A stretch of 64,000 nt of DNA from Desulfoprunum benzoelyticum (GCF_014201505.1 NZ_JACHEO010000001.1:124001-188000); one strand, 5' to 3'. Positions 1 to 9,910 are shown, counted from the first letter of the stretch. Translations and numbers: made by a program. The notes: generated by a model from the letters alone, not told the origin.

Positions 1-587
1 GAATAGCCGTTGGAGTGGAGGCCGCTGGAGGCAAGGCCGATGATGGCGTTGCCGACACGAATATCGGACCCGTCGATGATGGAGTCGCGATCGACGATTC
101 CGGTAACGAAGCCGGCAAGATCATAATCATTGCCGCGGTAAAGGCCCGGCATTTCGGCAGTCTCCCCGCCGACCAGCGAACATTTGGCCTGGCGGCATCC
201 CTCGGCGATCCCTTTGACAACCTCCGTGGCCATTGCCACATCAAGGCGGCCGATGGCAAAATAGTCGAGGAAACACAAGGGAGTCGCACCACCGACGATG
301 ATATCGTTGACGCACATCGCCACCAGGTCGATACCGATGGTGTTGTGTTTGTTGCAGAGATGGGCAATGGCCAGTTTGGTCCCAACTCCGTCTGTCGAGG
401 TGACGAGGACCGGCTGTCGATATTTGTTGAGGTCGATGGCGTAATGGGCGGAGAATCCGCCGATGTCGTTCAGGACCCCGGTCTGGTGAGTGGAGGCGAC
501 GATCTCTTTGATCCCTTTGACAAAGGCATTGCCCTTGTCGATATCGACGCCGGCTTCACTGTATCTGGACGGATGTGTTTCGGTCAT
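1..587 (-). CDS. purM: Phosphoribosylformylglycinamidine cyclo-ligase (AIR synthetase), 3' end off the window
   Basis: Partial gene read right to left; the first about 195 residues are present and the rest lies beyond base 1. Translation from the ATG at 587 starts [20 protein letters not shown] and contains the PurM signatures [22 protein letters not shown] and [11 protein letters not shown], followed by [12 protein letters not shown] at the window edge. PurM closes the imidazole ring of aminoimidazole ribonucleotide in de novo purine synthesis, using ATP in the cytosol. No strong Shine-Dalgarno precedes the ATG, but no better in-frame start exists and the N-terminus matches family length. 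A candidate promoter lies about 70 bp upstream. The identification is very secure; only completeness is unknown. Confidence 0.95.
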   Translation of the reverse strand, partial: MTETHPSRYSEAGVDIDKGNAFVKGIKEIVASTHQTGVLNDIGGFSAHYAIDLNKYRQPVLVTSTDGVGTKLAIAHLCNKHNTIGIDLVAMCVNDIIVGGATPLCFLDYFAIGRLDVAMATEVVKGIAEGCRQAKCSLVGGETAEMPGLYRGNDYDLAGFVTGIVDRDSIIDGSDIRVGNAIIGLASSGLHSNGY

Positions 588-653
588 GATGTGCGTCTTG
601 AAAGTAAAATTGAAACCCACGGAATATGGAACAGATTATTGAAGTTTTGCAAC

Positions 654-682
654 ATAGTATTAGCCCTTTGGCGAAAATGCAA
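654..682 (-). promoter_or_regulatory. Candidate sigma70-type promoter for purM
   Basis: On the minus strand TTGCAT (682-677) is followed after 17 bp by TACTAT (659-654). The -10 is fair and the -35 poor. It would give a leader of about 60 nt before purM. The rest of the divergent gap 588-765 holds a TGCAATTGCA palindrome (683-692) and nothing else I recognise. Confidence 0.3.
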
Positions 683-765
683 TGCAATTGCACCGGGTCG
701 CGAAAAGACGGGGACAAGCCCCCCTCTCTCTTGAATTCCCTTTCCGGCTCTGGTAGAAAGCGGCC

Positions 766-969
766 ATGAAACTGTTTCTTCTCCTTGTCGGCATGGTCTT
801 TATCCTAGAGGGACTGCCCTATGTCGCCTTTCCCGAGGCAATGCGTGGCTGGCTTGCCAAACTCAGCCAGACCCCGGCCGGCCAACTCCGGGTTGTCGGC
901 CTGGTCGTCATGGTCGTGGGATTTTTACTGTGCTGGGTGGTCCAGAGAACCGACCTGTTTGTAGAGTAA
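766..969 (+). CDS. Small inner-membrane protein, DUF2065 (YjeT-like) family
   Basis: 67 residues with two predicted membrane segments, about residues 3-22 (LFLLLVGMVFILEGLPYVAF) and 44-60 (VGLVVMVVGFLLCWVV), joined by a short loop with a conserved-looking EAMRGWLAKLSQTP stretch. Length and hairpin topology match the DUF2065/YjeT family, whose function is not established. It stands alone between divergent purM and the CoA-transferase gene. The ATG follows an AGAAAG-type ribosome site. The family call comes from pattern recognition of the EGLPY...P..MR signature. Confidence 0.75.
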   Translation: MKLFLLLVGMVFILEGLPYVAFPEAMRGWLAKLSQTPAGQLRVVGLVVMVVGFLLCWVVQRTDLFVE

Positions 970-1019
970 AACCCTGGCACCGTTTTCTGGCCATCTTCAT
1001 CGACCTCGTCGAATCAGCT

Positions 1020-1073
1020 TTGTCTCCCGCCGGTTTCGTCATACAATAAAAATAAACCAAAGGTTACGTAACC
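1020..1073 (+). promoter_or_regulatory. Candidate promoter and 12-bp palindromic operator upstream of the CoA-transferase gene
   Basis: TTGTCT (1020-1025), a 16-bp spacer and TACAAT (1042-1047) form a plausible sigma70 promoter. A perfect palindrome, GGTTACGTAACC (1062-1073), sits just after the expected transcription start and 41 bp before the ATG at 1115, a typical repressor position. It does not resemble the GAGCGCTC sites at 9.8-10.2 kb, so a different regulator is implied. Confidence 0.45.
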
Positions 1074-1114
1074 ACTCTACAGATAAACAAATTTTGTCGC
1101 AGAAGGGGAAGGAT

Positions 1115-2263
1115 ATGCTAACAAAAGGGGCCTTGACCGGTATCCGGGTGCTCGATCTGTCGAGATTGCTGCCTGGTCCGTACTGTTCGATGATTCTGGC
1201 CGATCATGGAGCCGATGTCATTGCCGTCGAAGGAAAAAAATTCCAGTCCGACGGGATGTTCTTCAAAGAGATCAGCCGCAACAAACGGCATGTCTCGCTC
1301 AATCTCAAGACCCGGGAGGGAAAAGCCATTTTTCTGGCCCTGGCGAGCAAGACCGATGTCATCCTCGAAGGATTCCGTCCGGGGGTCGTCAAGACTCTCG
1401 GGGTCGATTACGAGACCGTCAAGGCCGTGAATCCAGGCGTTATCTACTGTTCGATCACCGGCTACGGCCAGACCGGGCCGATGTGGGACCGGGTCGGTCA
1501 TGATGTCAACTATCTGAGCATTTCCGGGGTCCTCGATCTGATCGGCGAAAAAGGACATCCCCCTTCCATCCCCGGGGTCCAGTTCGCCGATATCGCCGGC
1601 GGCAGCATGAACGCGGTGATCGGCATTCTGCTGGCCCTGTTCGCCCGAGAAAAAAACGGCAAGGGCCAGTATATAGATATTTCGATGACCGACGGGATGA
1701 TCGGCTATCTGACCCTGCCCTCGTTTTTCACCAAGCTGACCGGGCAGCGTTACGAACGATCGGAGACCAAGCTCTCGCATCGCTTCGCCTGCTACAATAC
1801 CTACGAAACCTCAGACCACAAGTACATCGCCATCGGAGCGGTGGAAGAGCGGTTCTGGCGCAATCTCTGTGAACATCTGGGGGTTCCGGAATATACCAGC
1901 CTCCAGTATGACGAGGACAGGCGGCAGGAGCTCATCGCCTTCATGCGCAAAACCTTTGCCGAAAAGAGTCTGGAGGAGTGGGAGGAAGAGTTTCTCGAGG
2001 TGGAGGTCTGTCACTCACGGATCCAGGGGTATGAGGAGGTGCTGCGCGATCCGTTGTTCCTCGAGCGGGAGATGATCGTTCCGGTGCTGCAGCGTGACGG
2101 TACCCTCAGCAAGTCGCTCGGCATCCCGGTCAAAATGAGTGAGACCCCCGGCTCGTTGCGAACGCCGCCTGTCGATTTCGGGGAGCATACCCGGGAGGTC
2201 CTGGGCGAACTGGGATATACCGACGGGGAAATCGATGATTTTATGACACGAGGAATTGTCTGA
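1115..2263 (+). CDS. CaiB/BaiF (class III) CoA-transferase family protein
   Basis: 382 residues. The N-terminus GIRVLDLSRLLPGPYCSMILADHGADVI is the standard family III opening, followed by NKRHVSLNLKTREGK, the SITGYGQTGP motif and GVQFADIAGG, where the Asp of FADIAG is the expected catalytic aspartate. The family moves CoA between acyl-CoAs and free acids, or acts as a racemase (alpha-methylacyl-CoA racemase); the sequence does not tell which. I chose the ATG at 1115 over an upstream TTG because AGAAGGGGAAGG directly precedes it. It is convergent with the IcmF gene; its product could activate or epimerise a branched acid for the neighbouring catabolic cluster. Substrate unknown. Confidence 0.85.
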   Translation: MLTKGALTGIRVLDLSRLLPGPYCSMILADHGADVIAVEGKKFQSDGMFFKEISRNKRHVSLNLKTREGKAIFLALASKTDVILEGFRPGVVKTLGVDYETVKAVNPGVIYCSITGYGQTGPMWDRVGHDVNYLSISGVLDLIGEKGHPPSIPGVQFADIAGGSMNAVIGILLALFAREKNGKGQYIDISMTDGMIGYLTLPSFFTKLTGQRYERSETKLSHRFACYNTYETSDHKYIAIGAVEERFWRNLCEHLGVPEYTSLQYDEDRRQELIAFMRKTFAEKSLEEWEEEFLEVEVCHSRIQGYEEVLRDPLFLEREMIVPVLQRDGTLSKSLGIPVKMSETPGSLRTPPVDFGEHTREVLGELGYTDGEIDDFMTRGIV

Positions 2264-2280
2264 TCCCCAGCCGGCCGAAA

Positions 2281-2309
2281 CCGGCCTTTCCCGCTCGAGG
2301 AAAGGCCGG
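2281..2309. terminator. Strong hairpin between two convergent genes
   Basis: An 11-bp perfect stem (2281-2291 with 2299-2309) and a 7-nt loop lie between the stops of the CoA-transferase (2263) and the mutase (2330). There is no T-tract on either side, so it may act as a bidirectional mRNA 3'-end stabiliser or a non-canonical terminator. Confidence 0.55.
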
Positions 2310-2329
2310 ACTGCCGGTAATTTCCGCTG

Positions 2330-5300
2330 TTACATATTCCTGCGATAGCGGCCGCCCACCTCGTAGAGGGCGCCGGTAATCTGGCCGAGGCTGCAGTGCC
2401 GTACGGTCTGCATCATCTGGGCGAAGATATTGCCGCCCTCAAGGGCCGTTCTCTGCAGTTGCCGCAACTCACCCGGCGCCTGATCCCGATGCCGTTCGTG
2501 GAATTGGGCCAGCCGCCGCAGCTGTTCGTCCTTTTCCTCGTCTGAAGAGCGGGCGAGTTCCAGTTTGGCGTTTTCCTCATCAAAGTTGGCGTCCGGATTA
2601 CGGAAGGTGTTGACACCGATGATCGGATACTCGCCCGAGTGTTTCAGGGCCTCGTAATACAGCGATTCCTCCTGGATCTTGCTGCGCTGGTAGCCTGTCT
2701 CCATCGCCCCCAGCACGCCGCCGCGTTCGGTGATCCGGTCGAATTCGGCGAGGACGGCCTCCTCGACCAGGTCGGTCAGTTCCTCGACGATGAAACTTCC
2801 CTGGTTCATGTTTTCGTTTTTGGCCAGGCCCCATTCCCGGTTGATGATCAGCTGGATCGCCAGGGCCCGGCGCACCGATTCCGCACTAGGGGTGGTGATG
2901 GCCTCATCGTAGGCGTTGGTATGGAGACTGTTGCAGTTGTCGTAGATCGCGCAGAGGGCCTGGAGGGTCGTGCGGATGTCGTTGAACTGGATCTCCTGGC
3001 TGTGCAGCGATCGACCGGAGGTCTGGATATGGTACTTGAGCCGTTGGCCGCCTTCATCGGCGCCGTATTTTTCCCGCATGGCGACGGCCCAGATCCGTCG
3101 TGCCACCCGGCCGATGACGGTATACTCCGGTTCCATGCCGTTCGAGAAGAAGAACGACAGGTTGGGGGCGATCTGGTTGATGTCCATGCCCCGGGCGAGA
3201 TAGTACTCGACGTAGGTGAACCCGTTGGAGAGGGTCAGGGCCAGTTGGGTGATCGGATTGGCGCCGGCCTCGGCAATATGGTAGCCGGAGACCGAGACCG
3301 AATAGAAATTGCGGACATTGTTCCTGATGAAGAACTCCTGAATATCGCCCATCATCCGCAACGCGAAATCGATCGAGAAGATGCAGGTGTTCTGCCCCTG
3401 GTCTTCCTTGAGGATATCGGCCTGCACCGTCCCACGGACATTGGAGAGCACGGTGGCGCGGATCTGCTGCAGTTCGTCGTCGTCGGGGCGGCGGCCTCTT
3501 TCGTGGACAAAGCGATCGACCTGCTGGTCGATGGCGGTGTTCATGAACATTGCCAGGATGATCGGGGCCGGGCCGTTGATCGTCATCGATACCGAGGTGG
3601 TGGGGGAACAGAGATCGAAGCCGTCATAGAGCTGCTTGACGTCGTCGAGGCTGCAGATGCTGACTCCGGATGTCCCGATTTTGCCGTAGATATCGGGGCG
3701 GATATCGGGGTCCCAACCGTACAGGGTCACAGAATCGAAGGCGGTCGACAATCGTTTGGCCGGATAGTTTGCGGAGAGCAGTTTGAAGCGCTGGTTGGTC
3801 TGCAGCGGTCCCCCCTCTCCGGCGAACATCCGGGTCGGGTCCTCGTTGGTCCTTTTCAGCGGGAAGACCCCGCCGGTGAAGGGAAAATATCCGGGGAGAT
3901 TTTCGTTGCGCATCCAGGTGAAGATATCCCCCGGATCCTTGAATTTCGGCAGAGAGATCTTGGGAATACGGATGTGCGAGAGCGACTCGGTGAAGAGCGG
4001 CACCCGCAGTTCGTTCCCACGCACGGTATAGATGTAGTCGTCGCCGGAGTAGGCCTCCTGCACCTTTGGCCATGATTGCACGAGGCTGGTGGTTTCTTTG
4101 TCAAGCTCTTCGGCAATCGAATCGGCCTTCTGTTTCAGAATGGTTGTCAGCTCACTCCCGTTCTCTCTCTCTTCTTGATCTAAAATATCTGCGCTTTCAA
4201 GCAGATGCCAGCGTCTGCGGACCTTGTTCGCCTGCTCTGCGGTCTGGCGATGGTATTTCCTGATCGCCTCGGTGATCTCGGACAGGTAGCGGGACCGGTC
4301 CGGCGGGATGACAATGGCCTTCGACGACGAAGTTTTCAGGGGCGGTTTGGCGATATGCGGTTTCAGGTCGCAGCCTTTTTTGCTGTTCAGCTGCTCGACG
4401 ATGCCATGATAGAGAGCGGTGACCCCATCATCGTTGAATTTCGAGGCTATGGTGCCGTACACCGGGAATTCTTCAGGCTTGATGCCGAAGGCCTTGCGGT
4501 TGCGCTGCACCTGTTTACGGATATCGCGGATTGCATCGTCGCTGCCCTTTTTCTCGAATTTGTTGACGACGATGATGTCGGCGTAGTCGAGCATGTCGAT
4601 CTTCTCGAGCTGCGAAGGGGCGCCGAACTCGCTGGTCATTACGTAGATCGAGAGGTCGGCGAGCTCGGTGATCTTCGAATCCCCCTGGCCGATGCCGGCG
4701 GTCTCGACGATGATCAGGTCGAAATCGGCGGCCTTGGCGACCATGATCGCCTCCGGCAGGGCCTCGGAGATTTCGGTCGATGATTCCCGGGTGGCCAGGC
4801 TGCGCATATAGACCCGGGACGAGGTGGAGATCGAATTCATGCGGATCCGGTCGCCGAGGAGGGCGCCGCCGGTCTTGCGCCGCGACGGGTCGCAGCAGAT
4901 GACGGCGATGGTGAGGTCCTGCATGTCGTGGAGAAAGCGGAGGATGATCTCGTCGGTCAGCGACGATTTGCCGGCCCCGCCGGTGCCGGTGATGCCGATG
5001 ACCGGGGGATTGTGTTTGTCGGCCAGGGGCCTGATCGATTCGATCAGGCCGTCGATACCGATAACCTGGCCGGCCTTGATCTGCTGGACGGCGGTGATGA
5101 AGCCGGCGATGACCATCTCGTTGGCAGTGTGGAGGTTGTTGACATCAAAGTTATGGTAGGGCAGGGTCGAAAAGTCGAGCAGACTGATCATGTGGTCGGC
5201 CATCCCCTGCAGGCCCATGGCCGCGCCGTCCTCGGGAGAATAGATCTTGGTCACACCATAGGCCTCGAGCTCCTTGATCTCGTCGGCGACGATGACCCCG

Positions 5301-5608
5301 CCTCCCCCTCCGAACACCTTGATATGGGATGCTTTCTTTTCGCGCAGGAGATCGATCATATATTTGAACGACTCCATATGCCCACCCTGGTAGCTGGACA
5401 TGGCAATTCCCTGGGCATCCTCTTCGATCGCGGTATCGACGAGTTCCTGCACCGAACGGTTGTGGGCGAGATGGATCACCTCAACGCCGCTGTCTTGCAG
5501 GATCCTGCGGATGATATTGGTGGAGACGTCGTGGCCGTCAAAGAGCGAGGTGGCGGTGATGACCCGGATACTGTTTTTTGGTCTGGAGGTTGTGACTTCG
5601 GTGCTCAT
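2330..5608 (-). CDS. icmF: Fused isobutyryl-CoA mutase with built-in G-protein chaperone
   Basis: 1092 residues, the usual IcmF layout: N-terminal B12-binding domain (about 10-140; [23 protein letters not shown]), a MeaB-like GTPase (about 190-400; P-loop GTGGAGKSS near 203-213, later VVNKFEKK), a linker, and a C-terminal mutase barrel (about 540-1092). Phe595 (RMFAGEGG) and Gln739 (GQNTCIF) replace the Tyr and Arg that hold the carboxylate in methylmalonyl-CoA mutase, so the expected substrates are isobutyryl/butyryl-CoA or pivalyl/isovaleryl-CoA. It needs adenosylcobalamin. The ATG at 5608 has an AAGGAG site; an in-frame 28-codon upstream extension is less likely. It lies downstream of tetR on the same strand. 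Confidence 0.93.
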   Translation of the reverse strand: MSTEVTTSRPKNSIRVITATSLFDGHDVSTNIIRRILQDSGVEVIHLAHNRSVQELVDTAIEEDAQGIAMSSYQGGHMESFKYMIDLLREKKASHIKVFGGGGGVIVADEIKELEAYGVTKIYSPEDGAAMGLQGMADHMISLLDFSTLPYHNFDVNNLHTANEMVIAGFITAVQQIKAGQVIGIDGLIESIRPLADKHNPPVIGITGTGGAGKSSLTDEIILRFLHDMQDLTIAVICCDPSRRKTGGALLGDRIRMNSISTSSRVYMRSLATRESSTEISEALPEAIMVAKAADFDLIIVETAGIGQGDSKITELADLSIYVMTSEFGAPSQLEKIDMLDYADIIVVNKFEKKGSDDAIRDIRKQVQRNRKAFGIKPEEFPVYGTIASKFNDDGVTALYHGIVEQLNSKKGCDLKPHIAKPPLKTSSSKAIVIPPDRSRYLSEITEAIRKYHRQTAEQANKVRRRWHLLESADILDQEERENGSELTTILKQKADSIAEELDKETTSLVQSWPKVQEAYSGDDYIYTVRGNELRVPLFTESLSHIRIPKISLPKFKDPGDIFTWMRNENLPGYFPFTGGVFPLKRTNEDPTRMFAGEGGPLQTNQRFKLLSANYPAKRLSTAFDSVTLYGWDPDIRPDIYGKIGTSGVSICSLDDVKQLYDGFDLCSPTTSVSMTINGPAPIILAMFMNTAIDQQVDRFVHERGRRPDDDELQQIRATVLSNVRGTVQADILKEDQGQNTCIFSIDFALRMMGDIQEFFIRNNVRNFYSVSVSGYHIAEAGANPITQLALTLSNGFTYVEYYLARGMDINQIAPNLSFFFSNGMEPEYTVIGRVARRIWAVAMREKYGADEGGQRLKYHIQTSGRSLHSQEIQFNDIRTTLQALCAIYDNCNSLHTNAYDEAITTPSAESVRRALAIQLIINREWGLAKNENMNQGSFIVEELTDLVEEAVLAEFDRITERGGVLGAMETGYQRSKIQEESLYYEALKHSGEYPIIGVNTFRNPDANFDEENAKLELARSSDEEKDEQLRRLAQFHERHRDQAPGELRQLQRTALEGGNIFAQMMQTVRHCSLGQITGALYEVGGRYRRNM

Positions 5609-5753
5609 ATGCTCTCCTTGATGCAAGAGAAATTCGTGGAAACGACTGGGTTCACGGAACCTGTTGCTGGGCTTGTGCAAGTTAGAAGGCATAGCGTGAC
5701 GCTTGATGACGACCCCACGGGGGCCGACATTGTCCGTTCCATTCCGGCCCGCG

Positions 5754-6401
5754 TCAGCTTTTCTTTTTGTCGAGATAACACATTATGAATTCAGTCTGTT
5801 GTTCGATATACTGATCTATCGTGAAATGTTTTGCGAAATACCATCGCCGGAATGCCCAGGTGTGGCCGAGGACGGAGATATTGTGACTCATCAGGTTGAT
5901 CGTCGCATCGTCAAGGTGCGGGAGTTTGCCACTGCTTTTGAGTTCGGTGAGGGCTTCGACGAACAGGCCGGTGATCCGCATCTCCGCTTCGGTGACTTTC
6001 TTCTGCCATTTCTTCGGAAGAAAATGGGTCACCTGATACATCAGCAGCACGTGGTCGCTCATCCGGTCGCAAACCAGGAAATGCTCGCGAATGATGTTGG
6101 CCAAGGCCTCACGTCCATGCAGTGATCGGGCCAGGACCTCTTTCAGACCCTGTTCGACCTCAGAGTGAATGGCAATGCAGACGAGATAAAGAACGTCGTC
6201 CTTGGTCGTGACATACTCATACAACGAACCGATCGAAAGGCCAGTCGCCTTGGCCAGCGCCCTGGTCGTGGTCTTGTGGTAACCACGCTGAATGAACAAT
6301 TGGACTGCGGCATCGACAATCTGCCTTCGGCGTTCTTTGACGAGTTCCTTGTTCTTGATCTGGGTCTCGACTTCACGCGAATAATCTTTTTCAATTGCCA
6401 T
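5754..6401 (-). CDS. TetR/AcrR-family transcriptional regulator
   Basis: 215 residues. The N-terminal helix-turn-helix is clear: [48 protein letters not shown] (about 25-72). The C-terminal ligand domain (about 90-215) resembles regulators of fatty-acid and acyl-CoA catabolism. I start it at the ATG at 6401 rather than the TTG two codons upstream. It is embedded between the acyl-CoA dehydrogenase and icmF, all leftward, so it is probably part of the operon it controls. No GAGCGCTC palindrome lies in its own upstream region (6402-6602); the candidate sites are at 9.8-10.2 kb. The ligand is probably an acyl-CoA (inference). Confidence 0.9.
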   Translation of the reverse strand: MAIEKDYSREVETQIKNKELVKERRRQIVDAAVQLFIQRGYHKTTTRALAKATGLSIGSLYEYVTTKDDVLYLVCIAIHSEVEQGLKEVLARSLHGREALANIIREHFLVCDRMSDHVLLMYQVTHFLPKKWQKKVTEAEMRITGLFVEALTELKSSGKLPHLDDATINLMSHNISVLGHTWAFRRWYFAKHFTIDQYIEQQTEFIMCYLDKKKS

Positions 6402-6565
6402 TACCAATCGCTCCGTACAGGGGTAATTTGCCTCGATGTATTCAAAAAAATAGAAGTGAACAAAGTAACAAAATTCTTGATGAACAAAAGAAAATTATGA
6501 AAGAGCAGACCTCTCCTTCAGGGCCGTCTTCCCGGACCCGCCGGAAATTCGCGGTTCGGCTGCGA

Positions 6566-6595
6566 TTGTAATACAGCCGTAACCGGCTAATACAA
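6566..6595 (-). terminator. Imperfect inverted repeat after the acyl-CoA dehydrogenase gene
   Basis: TTGTA/TACAA ends (6566-6570, 6591-6595) flank an AGCCG/CGGCT core stem, 8 nt beyond the dehydrogenase stop. There is no T-run, so termination is uncertain; it may separate or attenuate transcription into tetR. The rest of the 200-bp gap is AT-rich with no other recognisable element. Confidence 0.35.
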
Positions 6596-6602
6596 CAGGA
6601 AC

Positions 6603-7748
6603 TTACCGGCAGAGAGCCGTACCGATCACAAGGCGCTGAATCTCGCTTGTCCCCTCGTAGATTTCAGTTATCTTGGCGTCCCGCATCATCCGCTCAACAG
6701 GGAACTCGCGGGTATAGCCGTAACCGCCATGGATCTGCACGGCCTGGGTGGTGACCTTCATCGCCGTCTCGCTGGCGAAGAGCTTGGCCATCGCCGATTC
6801 GGTAGAGTAGGAGAGGCCGGCGCTGGCCCGCCATGCCGCTTTGTAGATCAGTATTCTGGCGGCCTCGACCTGGGTTGCCATGTCGGCCAACTGGAACTGC
6901 ACCCCCTGGAATCTGGCGATCGGCAGATCGAACTGCTGGCGCTCCTTGGCATAGGCGACCGAGGCGTCAAGGGCTCCCTGGGCGATGCCGAGGGCCTGGG
7001 AGGCGATGCCGATGCGCCCGCCGTCAAGTGTCTTCATCGCGACCTTGAAACCGTTGCCGATCTCACCGAGAAGATTTTCGGCGGGAATACGGCAGTTTTC
7101 AAAGACCAGTTCGAAGGTGGGGGAGGAACGGATACCCATCTTCTGTTCTTTCTTGCCGAAAGAAAAGCCGGGCGCCCCCTTTTCAACGATGAAGGCGCTG
7201 ATGCCGTGATGTTTCTGGGCTTCCTTGTCGGTTCGGGCGAAGACGACATACGTATCGGCCTCGCCGGCGTTGGTGATGAAGATCTTCGTCCCGTTGAGGA
7301 TCCAGCTGTCGCCGTCACGGACGGCGGTCGTCCTGGTGCCTCCGGCATCGGACCCTGCCGAAGGCTCGGTGAGCCCGAAGGCCCCGAGTTTTTCCCCCTC
7401 GGCCATGGGGCGCAGGAACTGCTGTTTTTGATCTTCGGAGCCGAACAGGTAGATAGGGTTCGAGCCAAGGGATATATGGGCCGAGAGAGTTACCCCGGTC
7501 GAAGCGCAGACCCGCGACAGCTCTTCGACGGCAATGGCGTAACTGATGTAATCACTGCCGCCGCCACCGTATTGTTCGGGAAAGATGATGCCGGTAAGGC
7601 CGAGTTCTCCGAGTCGGCCGAACATCAGATCGCGGTCGAAATGTTCTTCCTCGTCTCGAATGCGTGCCGATGGGGCGATTTCCTTCTCGGCGAAATCACG
7701 GACCATGTCCCGGATCAGGTTCTGTTCTTCGGTCAGGGCAAATTGCAT
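6603..7748 (-). CDS. Acyl-CoA dehydrogenase (short/branched-chain type)
   Basis: 381 residues of the standard FAD acyl-CoA dehydrogenase fold: [24 protein letters not shown] start, [19 protein letters not shown] and [16 protein letters not shown]-binding motifs, and [22 protein letters not shown] at the C-terminus containing the expected catalytic Glu. It makes the 2,3-enoyl-CoA and passes electrons to electron-transfer flavoprotein, which is not encoded here. The ATG at 7748 is preceded by GGAG; a longer hydrophobic extension upstream is an artefact. It lies between the acyl-CoA synthetase and tetR, in the same direction. Butyryl-CoA or isobutyryl-CoA is the likely substrate from context. 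Confidence 0.93.
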   Translation of the reverse strand: MQFALTEEQNLIRDMVRDFAEKEIAPSARIRDEEEHFDRDLMFGRLGELGLTGIIFPEQYGGGGSDYISYAIAVEELSRVCASTGVTLSAHISLGSNPIYLFGSEDQKQQFLRPMAEGEKLGAFGLTEPSAGSDAGGTRTTAVRDGDSWILNGTKIFITNAGEADTYVVFARTDKEAQKHHGISAFIVEKGAPGFSFGKKEQKMGIRSSPTFELVFENCRIPAENLLGEIGNGFKVAMKTLDGGRIGIASQALGIAQGALDASVAYAKERQQFDLPIARFQGVQFQLADMATQVEAARILIYKAAWRASAGLSYSTESAMAKLFASETAMKVTTQAVQIHGGYGYTREFPVERMMRDAKITEIYEGTSEIQRLVIGTALCR

Positions 7749-7839
7749 GATGATGGCTCCAAAAGAGAATAGCGTTGAGATAAGGAAAGAGAGCAGCAGT
7801 ACGTTGCTGCTGTAATTCAACTACATGTTGTGCAGAAAC

Positions 7840-7958
7840 CGGCCTCCGTAACTACGCTGCGAGAATATGGCATCCTGCTGTCCGGAGGCCGTGATACAAC
7901 CGAATCGTCAGGATCGCAGCCCATCCTCAGTCCGGTCTGGCGGTTGAGGTGGGCTGCG
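7840..7958 (-). repeat. Two consecutive stem-loops between the synthetase and dehydrogenase genes
   Basis: Just after the synthetase stop (7980) the transcript can form a 14-bp stem with one bulged base (7915-7929 with 7944-7958), then a second 9-bp stem closing a 34-nt loop (7840-7848 with 7883-7891). Neither is followed by a T-run. They fill most of the 231-bp gap 7749-7979. They could be processing or stabilising elements that set different expression for the two genes. Confidence 0.5.
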
Positions 7959-7979
7959 ATACAGCCGGCATGTGGAAGA

Positions 7980-9746
7980 TTATTTCTTCTTCGAGCTCAG
8001 TTCGGGGAAATCCCAATAGAAATACTCGTTTTTATTCTGCTCCTGGTGTTGTTCCTTCTTGGCGACTTCCATTTCCCGCAGTTCGACCCTTCTGATCTTG
8101 CCGCTGATGGTCTTCGGCAGTTCCGGGGTGAACTCGATGATCCGTGGAATCTTGAATTTGGCGAGAATTTCGATCGTATGTTTGAAAATGGAGAGGGCAA
8201 GTTCGCGGGAAGGCTCATACCCTTCCTTGAGAATGACGCAGGCCTTGACCAACTGGTGCCGTTTGGGATCGGGGACACCAATGACGGCGGCCTCGCGGAC
8301 GGATTCATGCTCGATCAGGGCGCTTTCGACCTCGAAGGGGCCGACCCGGAAATCGGAGGATTTGATGACGTCGTCGGCACGACCGACGAACCACCAGTAT
8401 CCATCACCGTCGAACGAAGCGCGGTCGCCGGTATAATAATAGCCGTCCCTGAACACGCCGGCCATCTTTTCCGGGCTGCCGATATACTCGGTGAACAGGC
8501 CGATGCTTCTCCAATTGGTGAGGCGGACGGCGATGTGGCCGGGCTCGTCGGCGGTAGAGATTTCCTTGCCTTCATCATCGAGGAGGACGACGTCGTACAT
8601 ATAAGAGGGATAGCCGAACGAACCGCTGCGCATCTTGCCTTTGATCCATGGCGGGTTGCCGATCATCGCGGTCGATTCGGTCTGGCCGTAGAAATCTCTT
8701 ATCTCGGTGCCGGTCAGTTTTTTCCACTGGGAGATGACTTCCGGATTCAGCGGTTCACCGGCGCCGATCGACTGGCGCAGCGAGGAAAGGTCATGCTTCG
8801 ACACATCCAGTCCGATAAACATACGCCAGGCGGTCGGCGGGGCGCAGAATACCGAAATCTTGTTGGTGGCGATGGCCTCGAGATAACTGTTGCCGTCGAG
8901 AACCTTGAAGTTGAAACCGGTGGCGGTGGCCCCGATGTTGAGGGGGGCGAAAAAACTGCTCCATGCCCACTTGGCCCAACCGGGGGCGCCGAGGTTGTGA
9001 TGGATATCGTCCGTACGGACACCGGCAATCACCGAGGTGGAAAGATGACCAACGGGGTAAGATGTCGCCGTGTGACCGACGCGTTTCGGTAGACCGGTCG
9101 TTCCGGAGGTAAAGAAACAGAACAACAGGTCTGAGGATTTTGTCTGGGCGGCGTCGGCCGTGGTGGCCTCCTTCTCCAGTTCACTGAAACTGGTCCAGCC
9201 TTTCTTGGCGCCAACCACCAGCTTGATTTTCGGTTTGGCCCCGGTCAAGGCGAGCGCCTCATCGATCAGATCGGTGAAAACTTCGTCGGCAACGATACTA
9301 TCCGGGGCGTAGGTCTGGAACCTGAACTCGAGTTCACGCATCGTCATCGTTGTCGCTGTCGGTACAATGACAAGTCCGCCTTTGACGCAGGCGTAGCTGG
9401 TAAACCAGGTCTCGGGGATGATCGGGAGCATCATGTAGAGGTTGTTGCCCTTGTCGACTCCGGCCTGCCGCATGCTGTTCAGACATTGGTTGCCGCGGCC
9501 TGCGAATTCTTTGTAGGTATAACTTTTTCTTTCCTTGGTGTGGATGTCGGACCAGATCAGGGCGGTCTTATCACCACGTTCCTTGATGTGGAGCCCTTCG
9601 AATATTTCTTCCGCCCAGTTGAAATACTCGGGCATCGCCATGGCGTTCAATTTGTCGAAGAAAGCCTTGGCGGCAGCGGCTTTCTGCTCGTTGTCTTCCA
9701 TCATGTTAAGGACCATTACTTCTTTGTATAGACTTTCCATACCCAT
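7980..9746 (-). CDS. AMP-forming acyl-CoA synthetase (acetyl/medium-chain acyl-CoA synthetase-like)
   Basis: 588 residues of the ANL adenylate-forming superfamily. The P-loop FTSGTTGLPKRV is near residue 213, the A5 motif DFYGQTES near 350, the A7 motif YYTGDRASFDGDGYWWFVGR near 450, and the C-terminal catalytic Lys in LPKTISGKIRR near 555. It converts a free acid, ATP and CoA to acyl-CoA. The hinge reads SSDFRVGPFEVE where many relatives have SSGYRIGPFE. The ATG at 9746 has a good AAGGAGT site at 7 nt. It is the first gene of the leftward set and its promoter region carries two palindromic operators. A short branched acid is the likely substrate by context. Confidence 0.9.
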   Translation of the reverse strand: MGMESLYKEVMVLNMMEDNEQKAAAAKAFFDKLNAMAMPEYFNWAEEIFEGLHIKERGDKTALIWSDIHTKERKSYTYKEFAGRGNQCLNSMRQAGVDKGNNLYMMLPIIPETWFTSYACVKGGLVIVPTATTMTMRELEFRFQTYAPDSIVADEVFTDLIDEALALTGAKPKIKLVVGAKKGWTSFSELEKEATTADAAQTKSSDLLFCFFTSGTTGLPKRVGHTATSYPVGHLSTSVIAGVRTDDIHHNLGAPGWAKWAWSSFFAPLNIGATATGFNFKVLDGNSYLEAIATNKISVFCAPPTAWRMFIGLDVSKHDLSSLRQSIGAGEPLNPEVISQWKKLTGTEIRDFYGQTESTAMIGNPPWIKGKMRSGSFGYPSYMYDVVLLDDEGKEISTADEPGHIAVRLTNWRSIGLFTEYIGSPEKMAGVFRDGYYYTGDRASFDGDGYWWFVGRADDVIKSSDFRVGPFEVESALIEHESVREAAVIGVPDPKRHQLVKACVILKEGYEPSRELALSIFKHTIEILAKFKIPRIIEFTPELPKTISGKIRRVELREMEVAKKEQHQEQNKNEYFYWDFPELSSKKK

Positions 9747-9819
9747 AAAATGACTCCTTAATTTTTGCTTTTTGTTTTAACAGCGCCGATTTACGTCTTC
9801 CCTGCCGTTGACTTTTGCT

Positions 9820-9833
9820 ACTGAGCGCTCGGT
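9820..9833. promoter_or_regulatory. Operator-like palindrome A (ACTGAGCGCTCGGT)
   Basis: A 14-bp palindrome with one mismatched pair around a perfect GAGCGCTC core. It lies 74 bp before the synthetase ATG, about 41-54 nt downstream of the predicted leftward start. Its centre is 36 bp from that of palindrome B. The size and form are typical of TetR-family operators. Confidence 0.6.
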
Positions 9834-9855
9834 CGGTTTTTTGTCGACATCTTCT

Positions 9856-9869
9856 AGCGAGCGCTCGCT
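9856..9869. promoter_or_regulatory. Operator-like palindrome B (AGCGAGCGCTCGCT)
   Basis: A perfect 14-bp palindrome sharing the GAGCGCTC core, placed just after the predicted leftward start point. This is the best of the four sites and is ideally placed for repression of the synthetase promoter. Confidence 0.65.
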
Positions 9870-9880
9870 CGGACAGTCAC

Positions 9881-9910
9881 AGCTTAAGTCTCTTTTTTTC
9901 TGTTTGTCAA
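9881..9910 (-). promoter_or_regulatory. Candidate promoter for the leftward synthetase-dehydrogenase-tetR-icmF set
   Basis: A perfect TTGACA (9910-9905, minus strand) with a weak TAAGCT -10 (9886-9881) 18 bp away. Transcription would begin near 9874, immediately before palindrome B. Confidence 0.45.

Noticed and set aside
2639-4075. Long open frame on the plus strand opposite icmF
   Set aside because: It is antisense to a well-conserved enzyme, has no recognisable domain, and is of the repetitive Gly/Asp/Val type caused by high-GC codon bias.
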